From Orientallactaga sibirica (taxonomy: Eukaryota; Chordata; Mammalia; Rodentia; Dipodidae): DNA of 64,000 nucleotides. The stretch lies in assembly GCA_036365145.1 (NCBI GenBank), contig JAEOAD010000025.1, positions 30,451,001 through 30,515,000 of the forward strand, in the 5' to 3' direction. The notes beneath the pieces are model-generated. The model ran no database searches. It was not told where the DNA came from and saw nothing but the letters and a program-made list of their open reading frames with translations. The translations under genes were made by a program, and so were the position numbers. Position 1 is the first letter of the stretch; each line of letters starts with the position of its first letter. Shown here piece by piece: positions 38,501 through 51,067 of this stretch.

Positions 38501-38615
38501 GCACCTTCTTGAGGCCGGGCCACCCCGCTGCGGGGCCGGGCCAGGGGCTCCTGGGGTTCGCAGGCAGCCGCTGCCGACGCCTGGGGATCACAGGAATTAG
38601 GGGACATGCTCGTTA

Positions 38616-38674
38616 ATTGGTTCCACTATCAGCTGTCGCCTGCCTCCCGCGCGCTCGGATCAGACCTTAATTGG
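38616..38674 (-). promoter_or_regulatory. Pair of CCAAT boxes on the gene strand
   Basis: TTAATTGGT occurs twice, with ATTGG at 38616-38620 and 38670-38674. On the gene strand each reads ACCAATTAA. The 54-bp spacing at the upstream edge of the island suggests NF-Y-type sites. This is a motif match only. Confidence 0.4.
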
Positions 38675-39101
38675 TCTTTACATTTACCTCGGTGAATCGC
38701 CACTCTCCACCCTCACCCCAGCCGCGAAGGCGCTTCTCCCCCACCTCCTAGGGGCCCAGTCGGGCCGTGAAGGCGGCGCGTGTGCTTTTTAGACATGTTT
38801 CTTGAGAGTTGAGTCGGGCACAACCGCTATCTCCACCTGATGGAGCCAAGTCACGTAGGCATCAGGGGCTCAGCCATGGGCACGGGTTCCAGCCTTCGTC
38901 GTGGCTGCTGGCATCCTTTTAAGACACCTTGAGGGGATTCAAAAAAATCTTTCCCAGGCAGCGTCCTGCAAGCCCTCTTGCAGACCCTTCCCTATCCTCC
39001 TGCCCCAACCGAGGGCCACAGACAGATGCTCCATGTTGGGCCTGAATTTTGAAGCCCTTGACAAGAAGGAACGTTGGTGAACAGGAAGGTGCACATAGAA
39101 G
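38675..39101. other. Upstream flank of the CpG island, nothing recognised
   Basis: Moderate GC, with no named feature between the CCAAT pair and the minisatellite. Confidence 0.4.
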
Positions 39102-39560
39102 GGAGGTGGTTAATGCCCTGGGAAGGGAAGGGTGAAATCTACAGGTTGGGAGTGGTTAAGGCCCTGGGAATGGAAGGCTACAGTCTACAGGTTGGGGGTT
39201 GGGTGGGGTGGTTAAGGCCCTGGGGAGGGAAGGCTTCAATCTACAGGTTGTGAGGTGGTTAAGGCCCTGGGGAGGAAAGGCTACAATTTGGGATGGGGGG
39301 TTAAGGCCCTGGAGAGAGAAGGCTACAATCTACAGGTTGAGGAGTTGTGGTGCTTAAGGCTCTGGACAGAGAATGTTTCAATCTATAGGCTGTCAGTGTG
39401 GTTAAAGCTCTGGGGAGGGAAGGCTACAGTTTGGGGAAGGAGGGTTGTCAAGGCCCTGGGGAGGGAAGTTTTCAACCTATAGGCTGGGGTTGTGGTTAAA
39501 GCCCTGAGGAGGGAAGGGTGAGGTTGAGGGGTGGGTGTCAAGGCCCTAGGGAGGGAAGAC
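39102..39560. repeat. Minisatellite, about 10 diverged copies of a ~47-bp unit
   Basis: Ten copies of a unit containing GGTTAAGGCCCTGGGGAGGG and CTACAATCTACAGG follow one another. The GCCCTGG core starts near 39115, 39153, 39217, 39264, 39306, 39359, 39406, 39453, 39500 and 39542. Spacing varies from 38 to 64 bp. It sits about 0.5 kb upstream of the CNR1 CpG island. The short open frame across it only reflects the repeat. Confidence 0.9.
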
Positions 39561-41080
39561 TGAAAAAATGCTTTGGCAATAGGCCATGCTGAGGAAAGGC
39601 TTCATGCCAAGCTCTAGAACCATCTTTTAAAATAAGTTAGACTGCTTAAAGTTAGAGCAAGTAGCTCCTATTTCCCTGTCAGGAAAATGGAAATGGCCAC
39701 TTCAAAGAGGTCACAGCTGAAGCCACATATTCTAGGTAGACAGATATTTATTAAGAAGGCTTTGAGGGATGTGTTCATAGGTGGAGAGATGATTGAGGCA
39801 TGGGTAGGTAGATGTGGGATTCCTGCTGGGCCTTGAACCTGCTGCATTGGTGTAGCCTGCTAGCTATCTCCAGCCCACCTGCTTCACAGAGAGTTGTTTC
39901 TGGATCGCTGAAGGGAGATAGGGACTCCAAAATCGTTTTGCCTTTTTCTTTCAGGGGTTATGGTTCTATTTTATTCTCACCTCAAGTCCCTGACAGAATC
40001 AGACATTTTAGCCTTTTTAATTTGCAAAATTTTGCCCTCCTTGTGACCTCTCTTGACAAGAGTTCCAGCACTTCCTGGCAGCACCAGCTCAGATGATGGC
40101 TAGTAATTAAAAGACAGAACTTAGACAGCTCTTGCTCTCAGTGTGCTGGAGACCTCTTTTAACCAACTGGGGAGCTGGGCTTGCCTGGGCCTTCACATGG
40201 GTATTGGGGCTAAATATGCACTTGGGGTGGTGCATCTGTTTAGCATGGTTTAGATACACAACATAGACACCCTGGCAGTGTGCCATAGAAGGCACTGGCC
40301 CCCATACTGATCTACCCCCTGACTGGCCAGTATTAAATCTGAAGGTGGAAGCCATTTTACAACCCATGAAAATCTATCTTAACTGAGCTAAGAATATTTT
40401 CTTTTTCCAAAGCAGAGCTCTCTAATTATCCTCCTAATAGGTATGCTGAAGCCCAAATTATCCCAAATCTCTTTTGATTAATGGTGGATTTTCCCTGTCT
40501 TCTATGAAATTCCAAGCAGCAACCTAGGATCTGAATGGCTGGAAGTCTGTTTGTTGTTTGACTGGCAAAGTGATCATGGACTGAGACAATCATTAGTAAT
40601 CTAATCAAGGAGAGACTCCAGCAGTTATAACTATTTAACTTGTGATTCTGTTGCTCAGAATGTGGAGCTGGAGCCTGACAGCTGGTGAACTGTACTGACT
40701 TTGTACTGAGAGCATGAAGATAACATTCAGTAATGGAGTCAAATTTTGACTGGTGACCTGGCATTTTATTACCACAAATAAATGCTTTGTTGAAATCAAG
40801 AAAATTACGTTATTTGGAAAATAGTGTTCTTGTGGGCATACAGGCCTGTCTTTCAGACTCTGTCTGCCCTGGGCTCATGAGGGTATTAGAATGCCAGGCA
40901 AAGAGCTGCTACATGTTTCCTTCAGATCTAAGGAGCTAGCAGAGAGGCAGGCAGCCAATAGTGTGAAGACAGGGTGCTTGCTCCTTGATACCTTGGACTT
41001 CACTTTGTAAGGATCACAGTTAGATGGGAGGTGCTTCCCACATGGAGCTGGCTGTCCACTGTACTCAAAAGGGATAGCAA
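39561..41080. other. CNR1 upstream flank, nothing recognised
   Basis: No SINE, LTR or gene seen. Confidence 0.5.
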
Positions 41081-41133
41081 GAATGCTGGACTAGAGTGAA
41101 ACCCTACCTCAAAAAATAAAAAATAAAAAAGAC
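41081..41133 (+). mobile_element. B1 3' fragment
   Basis: GACTAGAGTGAAACCCTACC followed by TCAAAAAATAAAA is the end of a B1 element. The rest is missing. Confidence 0.6.
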
Positions 41134-43359
41134 AAAGGCAAGCTGTCAGTCTCTGTATTAGGAATGTTATGTTAAGGGCACATATAAACATAACACACGA
41201 TGTTCAGTGGTTCTTGATTGCTTACCAACCTGGGTTGCATTAGGATTCTTGGCCTGGAGAAAGACCCTTGCAGACTTCACATGTTTCCTTCAGGCTTTCT
41301 GATTCTTTAGATCTTTATCTTTTTGAAATTAGAACAGGACTATGATGAGCCAATTTACCGCTGCTCTATGTAATTTAGGTTATTCACTCAGTGAAATGTA
41401 GAAGATGAGAACAGTGATGGCTGCATATTTCACCTCAAAGAAAGCTCGTAATTCACCGCGGCCCAAGTGTTCCTTGTTATCCTGGAAACATAACGTTAGA
41501 TAGGCATGCCTGCCTCCCCAGGAGAGCTGTCGATTCCAAAGGAACTGTACTTAAAGGTTTCTTCTTCAGCTTCTCATGGTTTGCCATGCCTTCCTCCCAA
41601 CCCCAAAGGGATGGCAGTGATTCCCTGGTGAAACAAAATATCACTCTCTTTTAGAGTTTGGGGGCTTTGGCCCAAATTTGGCTCTCATGTGTGATTTGAT
41701 ATTTTCACATGGAGATGATGCTTATACCACAGGGCTAGGACACTCTATGATTAAAGACATTTTTGGAATGATATGACTACAAGATTTCATTCTAATTCTG
41801 AGAGTTGCTTTAGTGTTTTAACAGCTGTTGCTGTCTCTCCTTTGAAGCGTTGCAGCAGCTCTGGCTGGCTTGGTGGGAATTGGCTTCTTAGTTCTCCATG
41901 GGAAGGGTAAGTGTCCACATGCTCAGAGCAGGCACAGGCTCTGGAAGCTGCAAAGTGAGGTCTGTTCAAGGGATGCTCTACCAGTTATGAGAGCAACCTA
42001 AAGAACATCCCCTACTTCTGCACATGTTTCTCAAGAGCCACAAGTTGGTGACAAAACAGGAGATTCTTGGTCACTCCACAATCAGAAATTAAACTTACTG
42101 AAACCAGCATCAAGTGCGGGAGCAGGTTGCCAGGGTACGACATGAAGGAGTGAATGAGGAAGCATGAGAGCATCTTTGACCTTGGGATACTCTGTTACTT
42201 ACATTAGGTACAAAGACGATTGCTGAGCGACTCGGTGATCTTTCCATACAACTGAACACATGCTCATTAGGGCTTCTTTTCCTTTCACCTTCTCACCCTC
42301 TTTCATTAAACCCCCATTTTTAACATCCTGGCTGAGCAGCAGCAGGAAAGGCTGAGAAGTGACAAGAAGACATTTTTCCTTTGTTAATATGTTTTGCTTT
42401 GTCACCAAGCAGATGATAGGTAATGAGAGGGATCATCCTTTTATTTCAAACTACATGAAAAGTGTGGTCTAGCAGAATAAACATGCAGACAGTAGAAATA
42501 CAGCCAGCAGCAAATAAGTGTGTACAGCTTTTGTTCCCTTTGATTAAACCCTTACAACTAGTCATCAAAACTCTATAATTAACAAAAGGCTTTTAAAAGT
42601 CTAAATATTTCATTTTTTAAAAAATGGAGCAAGCAATAGTATTCTAATGTCAAAATATGGTAAATAATAGAAAGTACTAAAAGACATGCTTTCTTAGTCA
42701 TTAGCTTTCCTTCAGAGCACACCATCTTCCCAGGTTTTTACAACTTCTAGTAGGAGTTTAAAAAAAAAAAGAAAAGAAATGACCATCCATCTGGGGCAGT
42801 GAGGAGCAAATGAAATAATGGAGGTAAAAGCCCAGCCTAGCACCTGGAACTTAGGACCCAAATACGTGATAGCTGGTTTTATTTCTCCCATGCCTTCTGC
42901 TACCCTGCTACTGCATTTGGATCAAGGATTTGGAGACCAGAGCCCAGCAGGCCCTTTAATGCTCAAACCAGAGGGCTGGCAGCTGACTGAGAAACAAGGC
43001 ACTGTATGTTGAGAATGGCTTGGACTCACCTGTGGCTCTTTGCTGTTCTCTCATTCTGAACAGATGCTGTGGAGGATGTTCTGCACTGTGGTCTGGAGGC
43101 ACCAGTACCTTGAAAAGTCCCCACTGCCTGATCCCTTGTAGCTCATGAAATTTTCCTTGAAATGTGCTCTCAGGGAATATGAAAATTGGCAAAAGCCAAG
43201 CGTGTATGTGATTAGTCTGGGTTCATTGCTTTGTTCTACCTACATTAAAGAAACAGGCACAGCTCAGGCATTATTGAAGAACTGAGATATCAGATGACCT
43301 TCTAATATTTTACTTAAGCAACTATTGATTAAGACAGAGATAGGTGAGATTTGGATGAA
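41134..43359. other. Intergenic, nothing recognised
   Basis: No repeat family or gene identified. Confidence 0.5.
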
Positions 43360-43502
43360 CCACTTCTCCTCCTTCCATGTGAGCACGTGTATGTACCACT
43401 TCCCCTCTTGTGCTGTGAGGGTGTGGATGCACCACTTCCCGTTGTGCATGTGAGGATGTGAACGTACCACTGTCCCCTCCTGCTACATGAAGATAGGAAA
43501 TG
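43360..43502. repeat. Short tandem array, 4 copies of ~36 bp
   Basis: Units beginning CCACTTC or CCACTGTC start at 43360, 43396, 43432 and 43467 (periods 36, 36 and 35) and share a TGTGAGGATGTG-like tail. On the minus strand the 36-bp period keeps one frame open across most of the array, with a GKWxIHxLT-like peptide repeat. No other evidence of coding is seen. Confidence 0.75.
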
Positions 43503-45650
43503 CACTCCTTCCACTATGACTTACTCTTGGACTTCTCAGCCTCCACAGCTGTGAGAAAGAAATCCCATTTACAAATTACCCAGACTAATAAGTTTTGTAG
43601 ACTGATTGCACTAAGATACTGGTTCATCTGCGATTATTATATGTCATGACATCATGGCATTATTATATGTTATAAATTGTTTCTGGCTGAGAGTTTTTTT
43701 TTCAACTCAAGGGGATATAGTTTCTTATACATAAAAATTTAGAAGACATGACTGATTATTGCTTAAAATGTTTTTCTCAAAGCTGATTGTTGAGTGTATT
43801 GCTAAATAAATTCAACTTATATTTTTCCTGTGTGGTCATCGAGTGAAATAGTGGTAGCTTCATCTGGACTCTGTGGTTCTCAGGCATCACAACGCCAACT
43901 GTTGCTGTAGAAATTCGATGCTAGAAATTAATTTAAGAGCTAAAAATTTCCCAGATATGGTCCTGTACAACTAAGTGCAACACCAGAATATTTTGAGGTG
44001 ACATTTCATAGTGTCAAAGTTATTAAAGAACATATAGAGGGAAATGAAACATTGGTAAATGTCATTTTAAAAACATCACATCAGTTCTGAGATTTTGTTT
44101 TGTAGTAATTTTCTCCAGGTTGAAATATTCCATTCTATAGGAGACTCTTTAAGACTCAGGAAGTTCTGAAAACTAAAAAGGCCCCCAAAATAAATAACTC
44201 ACAGGTCTCAGGAAAGCTCCTAAAACTTGCAAGGTCCACAAGGTTCTCCTCAAGGACAGATGAGCAGAAACAAGTGCTGGGGAGAAGAGACTCTCCAACC
44301 AGTTGAACTGCCAGCAATGTAATGCAAAGGGCACCAGCATTGCAGCTTTCATGAGGTGTCACCTGTGCCGTAGTGGGCTTGGTGATGCAGCTGACTGAGT
44401 AGTCCATGTTGCTGAAGTAACCCCAGTGAGCTCACTGGTTCACTGAGCTAGACTTGGCTGCAAGGATTTCTTTGGTCTGTCATTGGTGCCCTGTGTGGGG
44501 TGGAAAGATAATTGTTCATCTCAATTAACACAACAGGTCTCTATCATTTGTGTTATAAGGAGAATCTTAATGTAAAGGTGATGCCTCTGTTGCTCTGAAG
44601 TCTTCTCCCTTCTTCTAGAGAAAGTGCTAATTTCTTTCTCTACATCCTTCCCCTCTAACAGATGCTTTTTGGTTTTGCTCATAAGAAGCAAATGGAGCTA
44701 GGTAGACTGAAGATACAGTAAAGGAAAAGGTAATATGAGGAAAAGAGGAAGGGCGTTTTTTTTTTTTTTTCCAGAATATTTATCTTTTGGAGTCCCTTAA
44801 ATACTAAAAAGGAACAACTTGAAATAGTATGTGAAATCTATGACTGGACATTTTTTCTAATATTAGACAATAATGGTGTTAAGCTTTCACAGAGCAGAAG
44901 AAGAATTCCTCACAAATTTTGATGACAGGTTCTTGGCTAGTACGTTTCTGCTCCAAAAGACCTGAGAGAAATGAGCCAGTCTAGGAATGTACCTCAAAGT
45001 TACAGTATCCTGACAGAAAGAATATTTGATTTTATTTCATTTCTAAGATGATTGATAGATAAAATGATGTGAAGCTAATACTGTTCAGTGGCCATATACA
45101 TTGGGGCTGGTCACGGTTGATATAAGACAGCAGTGTTCAGTGACATGGCCAGGATATGTTGGAGCTGGTGTGCTCAGTTGGGACACTGAATCAAATCATG
45201 GGTTCAAACTCAAATTATGATGCCATTTCAGCCTGTTATTAATTATTATTGAGTAAACATAGCATTTAGAAGCAGTAAACAGTGGGACATGCTCATTATA
45301 AAGCAAAACAATGTGATAGAAAGTTTAAGTCAAAAATCCCTACCTTGCTTCCCCATCATGCAGTTCTTTTACATTGTATATGGGCATACATAGATCTGTG
45401 AATTCCTAGAAATGGAATTTTATGGTTACTGTTTTCTGCATCTTGGCTATTGAAGGCAAATGTAAATTGTATAAAAAGATCTTTAAATGGATTTAATTTT
45501 TTCATTTAAGCACATGTCTGGGTTCCTGTGAAAGCCTGACCTGCCCCCATTTCAAGGAGAGTGTTAGGCTAATGTAAAGATAGTAGACAAGGGTGGCCAT
45601 ACCACCCTCCAGGAGCTTTTGAAAGTTGAAGACCAAGGACTATTCTGTTG
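43503..45650. other. Intergenic, nothing recognised
   Basis: A T-run lies at 44757-44771. No gene or SINE. Confidence 0.5.
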
Positions 45651-45654
45651 TTAC

Positions 45655-45856
45655 TAAGACTGGGAGGGTGAAATAAGAGGTTAGGATATTATACATGATG
45701 CAATAGGAAGGGTTGTTCCACTCAATTAAAATTGTTCTGCTAGTTGAAAAGAAGTGGGAGGGGGTTGGGAGAGGGAAAATGGAGGGAATCATGATCAAGG
45801 TATGTTGTCTGTATTTATGGAAGTTATCAGTAAAAAGTTTAAAAAATAAAAATAAT
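45655..45856 (+). mobile_element. L1 3' end
   Basis: A GGGAGGGGGTTGGGAGAGGG purine run, then CATGATCAAGGTATGTTGTC, TATTTATGGAAGTTATCAGT and an A-rich tail. This is a rodent L1 3' terminus in plus orientation, better preserved than the similar tail near 1.1 kb. Confidence 0.6.
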
Positions 45857-46834
45857 CCATAAAATATTTTGTTGCACCTCATAGAAATTACATATGCTTT
45901 GGTGGGCATTTGTGTTAGTTAAGGGCTTGCTCATTTTATGAGCCCAGAGTCTAACTACATTTTATATATAGGTCCTTTTTTCCTTTCTGTTTTTCTGTTG
46001 TTATGGCTTTAATATACATTGAATTTTCCAAGAATACACCCTGAATACAATTAAGAGTTAAGCATTTTAGAGCATTACATCACTGTGGTATTTAAGCCCT
46101 CAACCAAGATTTTTTTTTCAATCTGTATTTATAACTACTGGATGCACTGTGATTCTGTGTATAATTTAGCCATGCCACCAATATGGTAAGCTTATACATG
46201 ATGATACAGACAGTATAAATCGTCCTTCTGGTTCATTTTGTATTTCATTTAGAGCACATATTGACTTGTTTTAAAGTATGTATGGAGTGAACAATGTTAC
46301 CCATTGTTGTATGGCATTTTTATCCAGGCACAACATGATGCCATCTTGGAAGAGAAAATGTTTTGGCTTGGTAGCCATGGAAACTTTGAAGCAGAACAAT
46401 ACAGTGGTAGCTAAATCTATGTCCATGGTAATGGAGTTGTTGACACTCCCTAGAAGATGGCAGAGGGAAGGGTGAAAAGACCCTTATCTGCCCTTCTCCC
46501 GGCTGCAGGTGATTTGGGGAGAAGCTAGAGAATATAAGAAGTAGAAGGTTAACTAGAAGGGGGACTCGATGATGCCAGCTTCCTTGAGGTCAGCATTCAG
46601 TTTGGGGTGTGACTTGGTGATGATGTAGCTGCCTGTGAGTCACCCATACTTCTACAAGGAACTCCTCACCCATGATAATTTACACCAATTCACTGGTTCA
46701 CCAAAATTAGATTTTAGCGCAATCATGCTTTGAGCTGCCATTTGTGCTCTATCTGAAGTGAATAGGCATGTGTTTGTGCCAGTGAAAAGTTTCATGCGAC
46801 ACCCATCAGTTTGATTTAATTTGGGATTGCATTA
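45857..46834. other. Intergenic, nothing recognised
   Basis: No recognised feature. Confidence 0.5.
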
Positions 46835-47071
46835 CAAAATATTCTTTTTATAAAAAACATTTTATTGGATTTGGTTGAAAGAGAGAGACAGAAGAAAGAG
46901 GCAGAGTGAGAGAATGGGCTCACCAGACTCTCTTGCTACTGCAAACAAACTTCAGATGCAGGCGCTACTTTGTGCACCTGGCTTTGCTTAGATACTGGGG
47001 AATCAAACCCAAGCCATCAGGCTTTGCAAGCAAGTGCCTTTAACCACTGCTGCAGCCCCCAAAATATTCTT
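46835..47071 (-). mobile_element. tRNA-derived SINE, variant subfamily, with 12-bp TSD
   Basis: CAAAATATTCTT flanks it at 46835-46846 and 47060-47071. It carries the subfamily marks CTTGCTACTGCAAACAAACT, GGCTTTGC and AAGCAAGTGCCTTTAACC seen also in the copies near 53.3 and 54.6 kb. Confidence 0.9.
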
Positions 47072-49770
47072 ATAGAAAGAAAAGTTTGAGTATGATAGGG
47101 TTGGAATCCATGGTTCTAGAGAACATTCATTTCCCCCTTCCAGATGGATTATGCTGGCTCATATGCCCTCGGTTTTCTGATCCCTCTTGGCTTGCTCTTG
47201 AGGCCCACATCTGCCTTCCCATTCCCTGGAAACCCCAGGTATATAGTGATTCGTCTTATACAACATCCTCAGAGAATAACCATAGATGGAAAATTTCCCA
47301 GACAGGCAATCCATGGGCAGAAAGGCTTCTCTCTGTTTCCAGGAGAAAGCAAATTGACCCTGAAGCCCACTGCAGAGAAGTGAGAAAAAGGTACATACTC
47401 TTGGCCTGTGCTGTGCAACTCATGCTTTATGCAGATTTGGGCATGACAGGAGAGAGCACAGGTGCAAGATGTACATGGCTTACTACATGCTCTGCTAACA
47501 ACAGCCTTGGGCTCACATATTTTCAGGACAAAATCACTAGGTTAAATTACATAACTAAAATATTACTTAGTTATACTTTGCATGTTTTTCAGGCTCCCCT
47601 TTTCTCCTAAACTGATTTATCACTCTTCTTTCATTTTATGTAATGTGAATCCTTTCTCCAAAGTATTTGCTGTCTATAGGACTACCACAGACTATGATGT
47701 TTAAAGCACAATCAGAATTAGCAACATGTTTTAGATGCAAGTTGTATGGGTTCATGGCTCTGCTTTGTTTTCATCCCAGGATTTGATAGCATGCCTAATC
47801 AGATCTCAAACACATTGATTGTGCTAGTGAGTTAAGTAAAACAACCCCTTCCTGTTTTATTTGAGGTTACAGAGGTGTTCTTATTTTATCATGCAATTGT
47901 GCATAAATATCATAGCCAGAAACCTTTGTTTTCAGCCTTGTTGAATTCATTCTGCTAATCCACTCATGCTCACAGAGAACTAGTGTCCTAGACCACTGTT
48001 TGATGGGAATCCTACACACACACACACACGTGCACCAGTAAATAAATAAATAATAAAACTTAAAAGAAAGAATAGCAAATGATCTTAAATAGAAAGTAGT
48101 GGGAACTTTTCTTGTGTTTCTTCATTTATTTATCCAGTTTTTAGCAGATATATCATGAAAATTCTGTATCCTTCAAATATTTCCTCAGGTGTAATCATGC
48201 TATAATAAAAAATATTAAGGAATGGAATCCATGCAAAAACAAATAAGATGAAGTTCCTGGCCTTGAAGATTTTGTGGTATCATAAGGGAGAAAGATGTTT
48301 ATACGCCATAGAAATCCTTGAATTGGGTATAGAATGCTATGAAAACACAGAAAATTAGTAATTCTTCCTGTAATCAGAGTTGGAATTCTTGAAGAATATT
48401 AGGCCTCACAATAATGAGATTTAACATTAGCCCCAAAGAATAAAATATAGTCCAACAGACACTATAGTCACAGAGCACTTGTGAAATATCAAAATGACAC
48501 ACAGCAGAAGGAAGGTTTGTACTCTATAAAAGGTACAACTATGACTAAAAAAAGGTAGGAGTTGAAGCTGAACATGGAAAATTAGAAACTTCTCCTGAAC
48601 TGCTCATGTTTAGTCTAATATTGAGACTCAAGGGCTTATCAAATTCATCATATATTGATGATAGATGGATAGATAGATAAGTAGATAGATGATAGATATA
48701 AAGAAAGAGAGGAAAGAATACAGTCTGAAAACAGCCTATTTGAGTACTTTAAGGAAAGCTTAAGGGGAGAGATGGCAAGGGCTTCCAGTGGGTATGAAAA
48801 CCCTCAAAGCCTTTAGAGCTCTGCAGTAGCTTGAATTATGAAGGGGCCATGTATAAGATAACAGGAATCATGAAGTCTGCAGTAAGCCACAGACTATGGC
48901 TTAAAGCACCCAGTTTTACTAATCATGACTAGTGACACGAAGTTCCTCAGAGAGCAGGCTTGCTCAGCAGGTACCTAACTGTGAGGCTTTGGCCAATTAG
49001 AATCATCTGCTTATTTTCTTTCACAAGAATTTGGAAGAGAATTCTCCTGAGCTTCTCGGATGGCATGTGTAGTTATTCAGTTGTTCTGAAAGCCAAGGAC
49101 TTAGGTCATTCTCGCAACTGCTGCTTCTTTGATTAAACTTACTTCTTTTTATTCCACCTTCAGTATAGCCAGACATCATTTGGGGGTTTTCTCCCATTCT
49201 TAGAGTCTTTATAGTCTTTATCTTCCAACTCAAAGAATACTATATTTTGAATCAAAACAAGAAATTATAGTAATAACCACAATTAAGATTTGCATGGTGC
49301 TTCCTGGTTAGCACATACATTCATTCCTTCTTTAAAGTAGGTGAAGCAGACTTTTGGATAAGAAAATCAAGACTTCATTTAAATGATATATGCAAGTCAT
49401 ATAGCTAAAAAGATGGAAATATGGCTTTGGTCTTGTCTAACTAAGTAGGTTTGCTCTTTTCTTGACATCATCTTGCTTCCCATGGCCGATTTGCAATTTG
49501 GATAACTCATCTGCATGTTTGTCCTAAGTGTTAGAGAAAAAGAATATTGATTCAAAACTTAGAAAACAATGGCACTTTAATATAAGTGACACTTTGAGAG
49601 TAAAAAACATTAAGTTAATCACTGCACCAAAACCACAATTTTGTTGACTTGACAGTGTGTTAAAATAATGAATATTTAAAAGTTGTATTTTTGCATTAGT
49701 ACGGAAAATTTCTTTCACTGACTACTTTAAAAACTCTTGAACTTTGAACTCATTCATTTGTTCATCCACT
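47072..49770. other. Intergenic; short (CA)n and (GATA)n microsatellites
   Basis: (CA)n at 48014-48028 and GATA-type repeats at 48656-48697. No gene was found. The longest open frame (47086-47610) has no recognisable domain. Confidence 0.5.
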
Positions 49771-49771
49771 C

Positions 49772-49794
49772 ATCTCTCTCTCTCTCTCTCTCTC
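49772..49794. repeat. (CT)n microsatellite
   Basis: A short CT run followed by TTTTTATTTTTATTTTT. Confidence 0.9.
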
Positions 49795-49862
49795 TTTTTA
49801 TTTTTATTTTTAAATCAAACCATGTGCTATGAATACAAAGAAGAATAAAATAGTTTCTGGCA

Positions 49863-50158
49863 GTTACTCAGAGTTTGACTCCTCCTGCTGCATCCAAAAG
49901 CTGGTACCATTCAAAACCTTTTTCCCTTGTATTTATTTTTTATTAAATAATTTAAAATTTTTATTTATTTATTTGACAGAGAAAGAGGGAGAGAGGGAGA
50001 GCGAAAATAGGTGTGCCAGGGCCTTCACCCATTGCAAACAAACTCCAGATGCATGCACCCCCTTGTGCATCTGGCTAACATGGGTCCTAGAGAATTGAAC
50101 CTGGGTCCTTTGGCTTTGCAGGCAAATGCCTTAACCCCTAAGCCACCCCTCTAGCCCT
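49863..50158 (-). mobile_element. tRNA-derived SINE plus copied flank; one arm of an inverted duplication
   Basis: 49950-50157 is an antisense DIP-like SINE. The adjacent 49863-49927 (CAGTTACTCAGAGTTTGACT ... CATTCAAAACC) is not SINE. SINE and flank together recur in inverse orientation at 52651-52950. Confidence 0.85.
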
Positions 50159-50211
50159 TTTCCTTTAATTATTTAATCCAGACTCTTAAGCCCCTCTCAA
50201 AGGATTTGAAC

Positions 50212-50395
50212 AGACATACCCATTTTTTTTTTCTTTTTTTGGTTTTCCAAGGTAGGATTTCACTTTAGTCCAGGCTGACCTGGAATCCATTCTGTAGTCC
50301 CAGGGCAGCCTTGAACCCACAGCAATCCTCCTACATCTGCCTCCCGAGTGCTGGGATGAAAGGCGTGCGCCCCACGCCCGGTAGACATACCCATT
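50212..50395 (-). mobile_element. B1 SINE with perfect 13-bp TSD
   Basis: AGACATACCCATT flanks it at 50212-50224 and 50383-50395. The antisense B1 body is complete (CCAGGCTGACCTGGAATCCA ... GCTGGGATGAAAGGCGTGCG). Confidence 0.95.
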
Positions 50396-50526
50396 CTTGA
50401 TAGGACCCTGTCCAGTTTTACTTCATTATAAGCAAACGCTGGGCATTATACAACATATAATATATAGAATGTTAGGTAAACAGGAAAGCCACACCATCAA
50501 CAAATATATTTTTAAGTGAAAACAAA

Positions 50527-50699
50527 TCTCAGTGGTTAAAGGCACTTGCTTGCAAGCCTATGGCCTAGGTTCAATTCCCCTACACCCATATAAAGCCATA
50601 AGCTTAAAGTAGTTCATGTATCTGGGGTTCATTTGTAGCGGCAAGAGGCCCATATGTGCCTATATTCGCTCTCTTTCTTTCTAATAAATATAATAAAAG
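50527..50699 (+). mobile_element. tRNA-derived SINE, 5'-truncated
   Basis: Begins inside the head (CTCAGTGGTTAAAGGCACTT), then GGTTCAATTCCCC, CATGTATCTGGGGTTCATTT, and a CT/AATAAATA tail. Confidence 0.8.
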
Positions 50700-50818
50700 G
50701 ATTTTAAACAAAAGACAACCAACCAAAATAACCCTAAAAATCTGGGAGTGGGAAATGACTTAACTCAGAACATCCATTATCAGTACTGTCTTTTGAAAAA
50801 TAAACTTGGTTTTTCATT

Positions 50819-51067
50819 AAGATTCAAGAAAAAGGGCTAGAGAGATGGCTTAGTTGTTAAGGCGCTTGCCTGTGAAGCCTAAGGACCCATTTTTGATTCT
50901 CCAGATCCCATATAAGCCAGACGCACAAGGTGACACAAGCACACAAGGTCATACATGTATACAAGATGGTGCATGCATCCGGAGTTGGATTGCAGTGGCT
51001 GGAGATCCTAGCATACCAATTCTCTCTCTCTCTCTCATAAAAAATGAAAAAAAAAAGATTCAAGAAA
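50819..51067 (+). mobile_element. tRNA-derived SINE with internal expansion and 13-bp TSD
   Basis: AAGATTCAAGAAA at 50819-50831 and 51055-51067 flanks it exactly. The middle has extra CACAAGGTGACACAAGCACA-type repeats not present in the other copies. Confidence 0.9.

Larger units (their letters stand above)
37500..38600 (-). promoter_or_regulatory. CNR1: CpG island, presumed CNR1 promoter and first exon
   Basis: GC content and CpG density rise sharply here against AT-rich flanks. The island contains tandem CCCCGCCCC boxes (about 38465-38500), a (GGC)6 run at 38014-38031, a palindromic CACGTG E-box at 37985-37990, and a minus-strand donor at 37638. Its distance from the coding exon (about 19 kb) fits the known TATA-less CpG-island promoter of CNR1. 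The long open frames across it, on both strands, are an effect of few AT-rich stop codons and are not counted as genes. The exact start site cannot be read from sequence. Confidence 0.8.

Noticed and set aside
37307..38607. Several long open frames on both strands in the GC-rich island
   Set aside because: Stop codons are rare in CpG-rich DNA. The peptides are Pro/Arg/Ala/Gly-rich with no domain, and frames overlap on both strands.
39255..39482. Frame with a repeated VKALGREGYNL-like peptide
   Set aside because: It is a product of the minisatellite; the 47-bp unit is not a multiple of three and the frame drifts.
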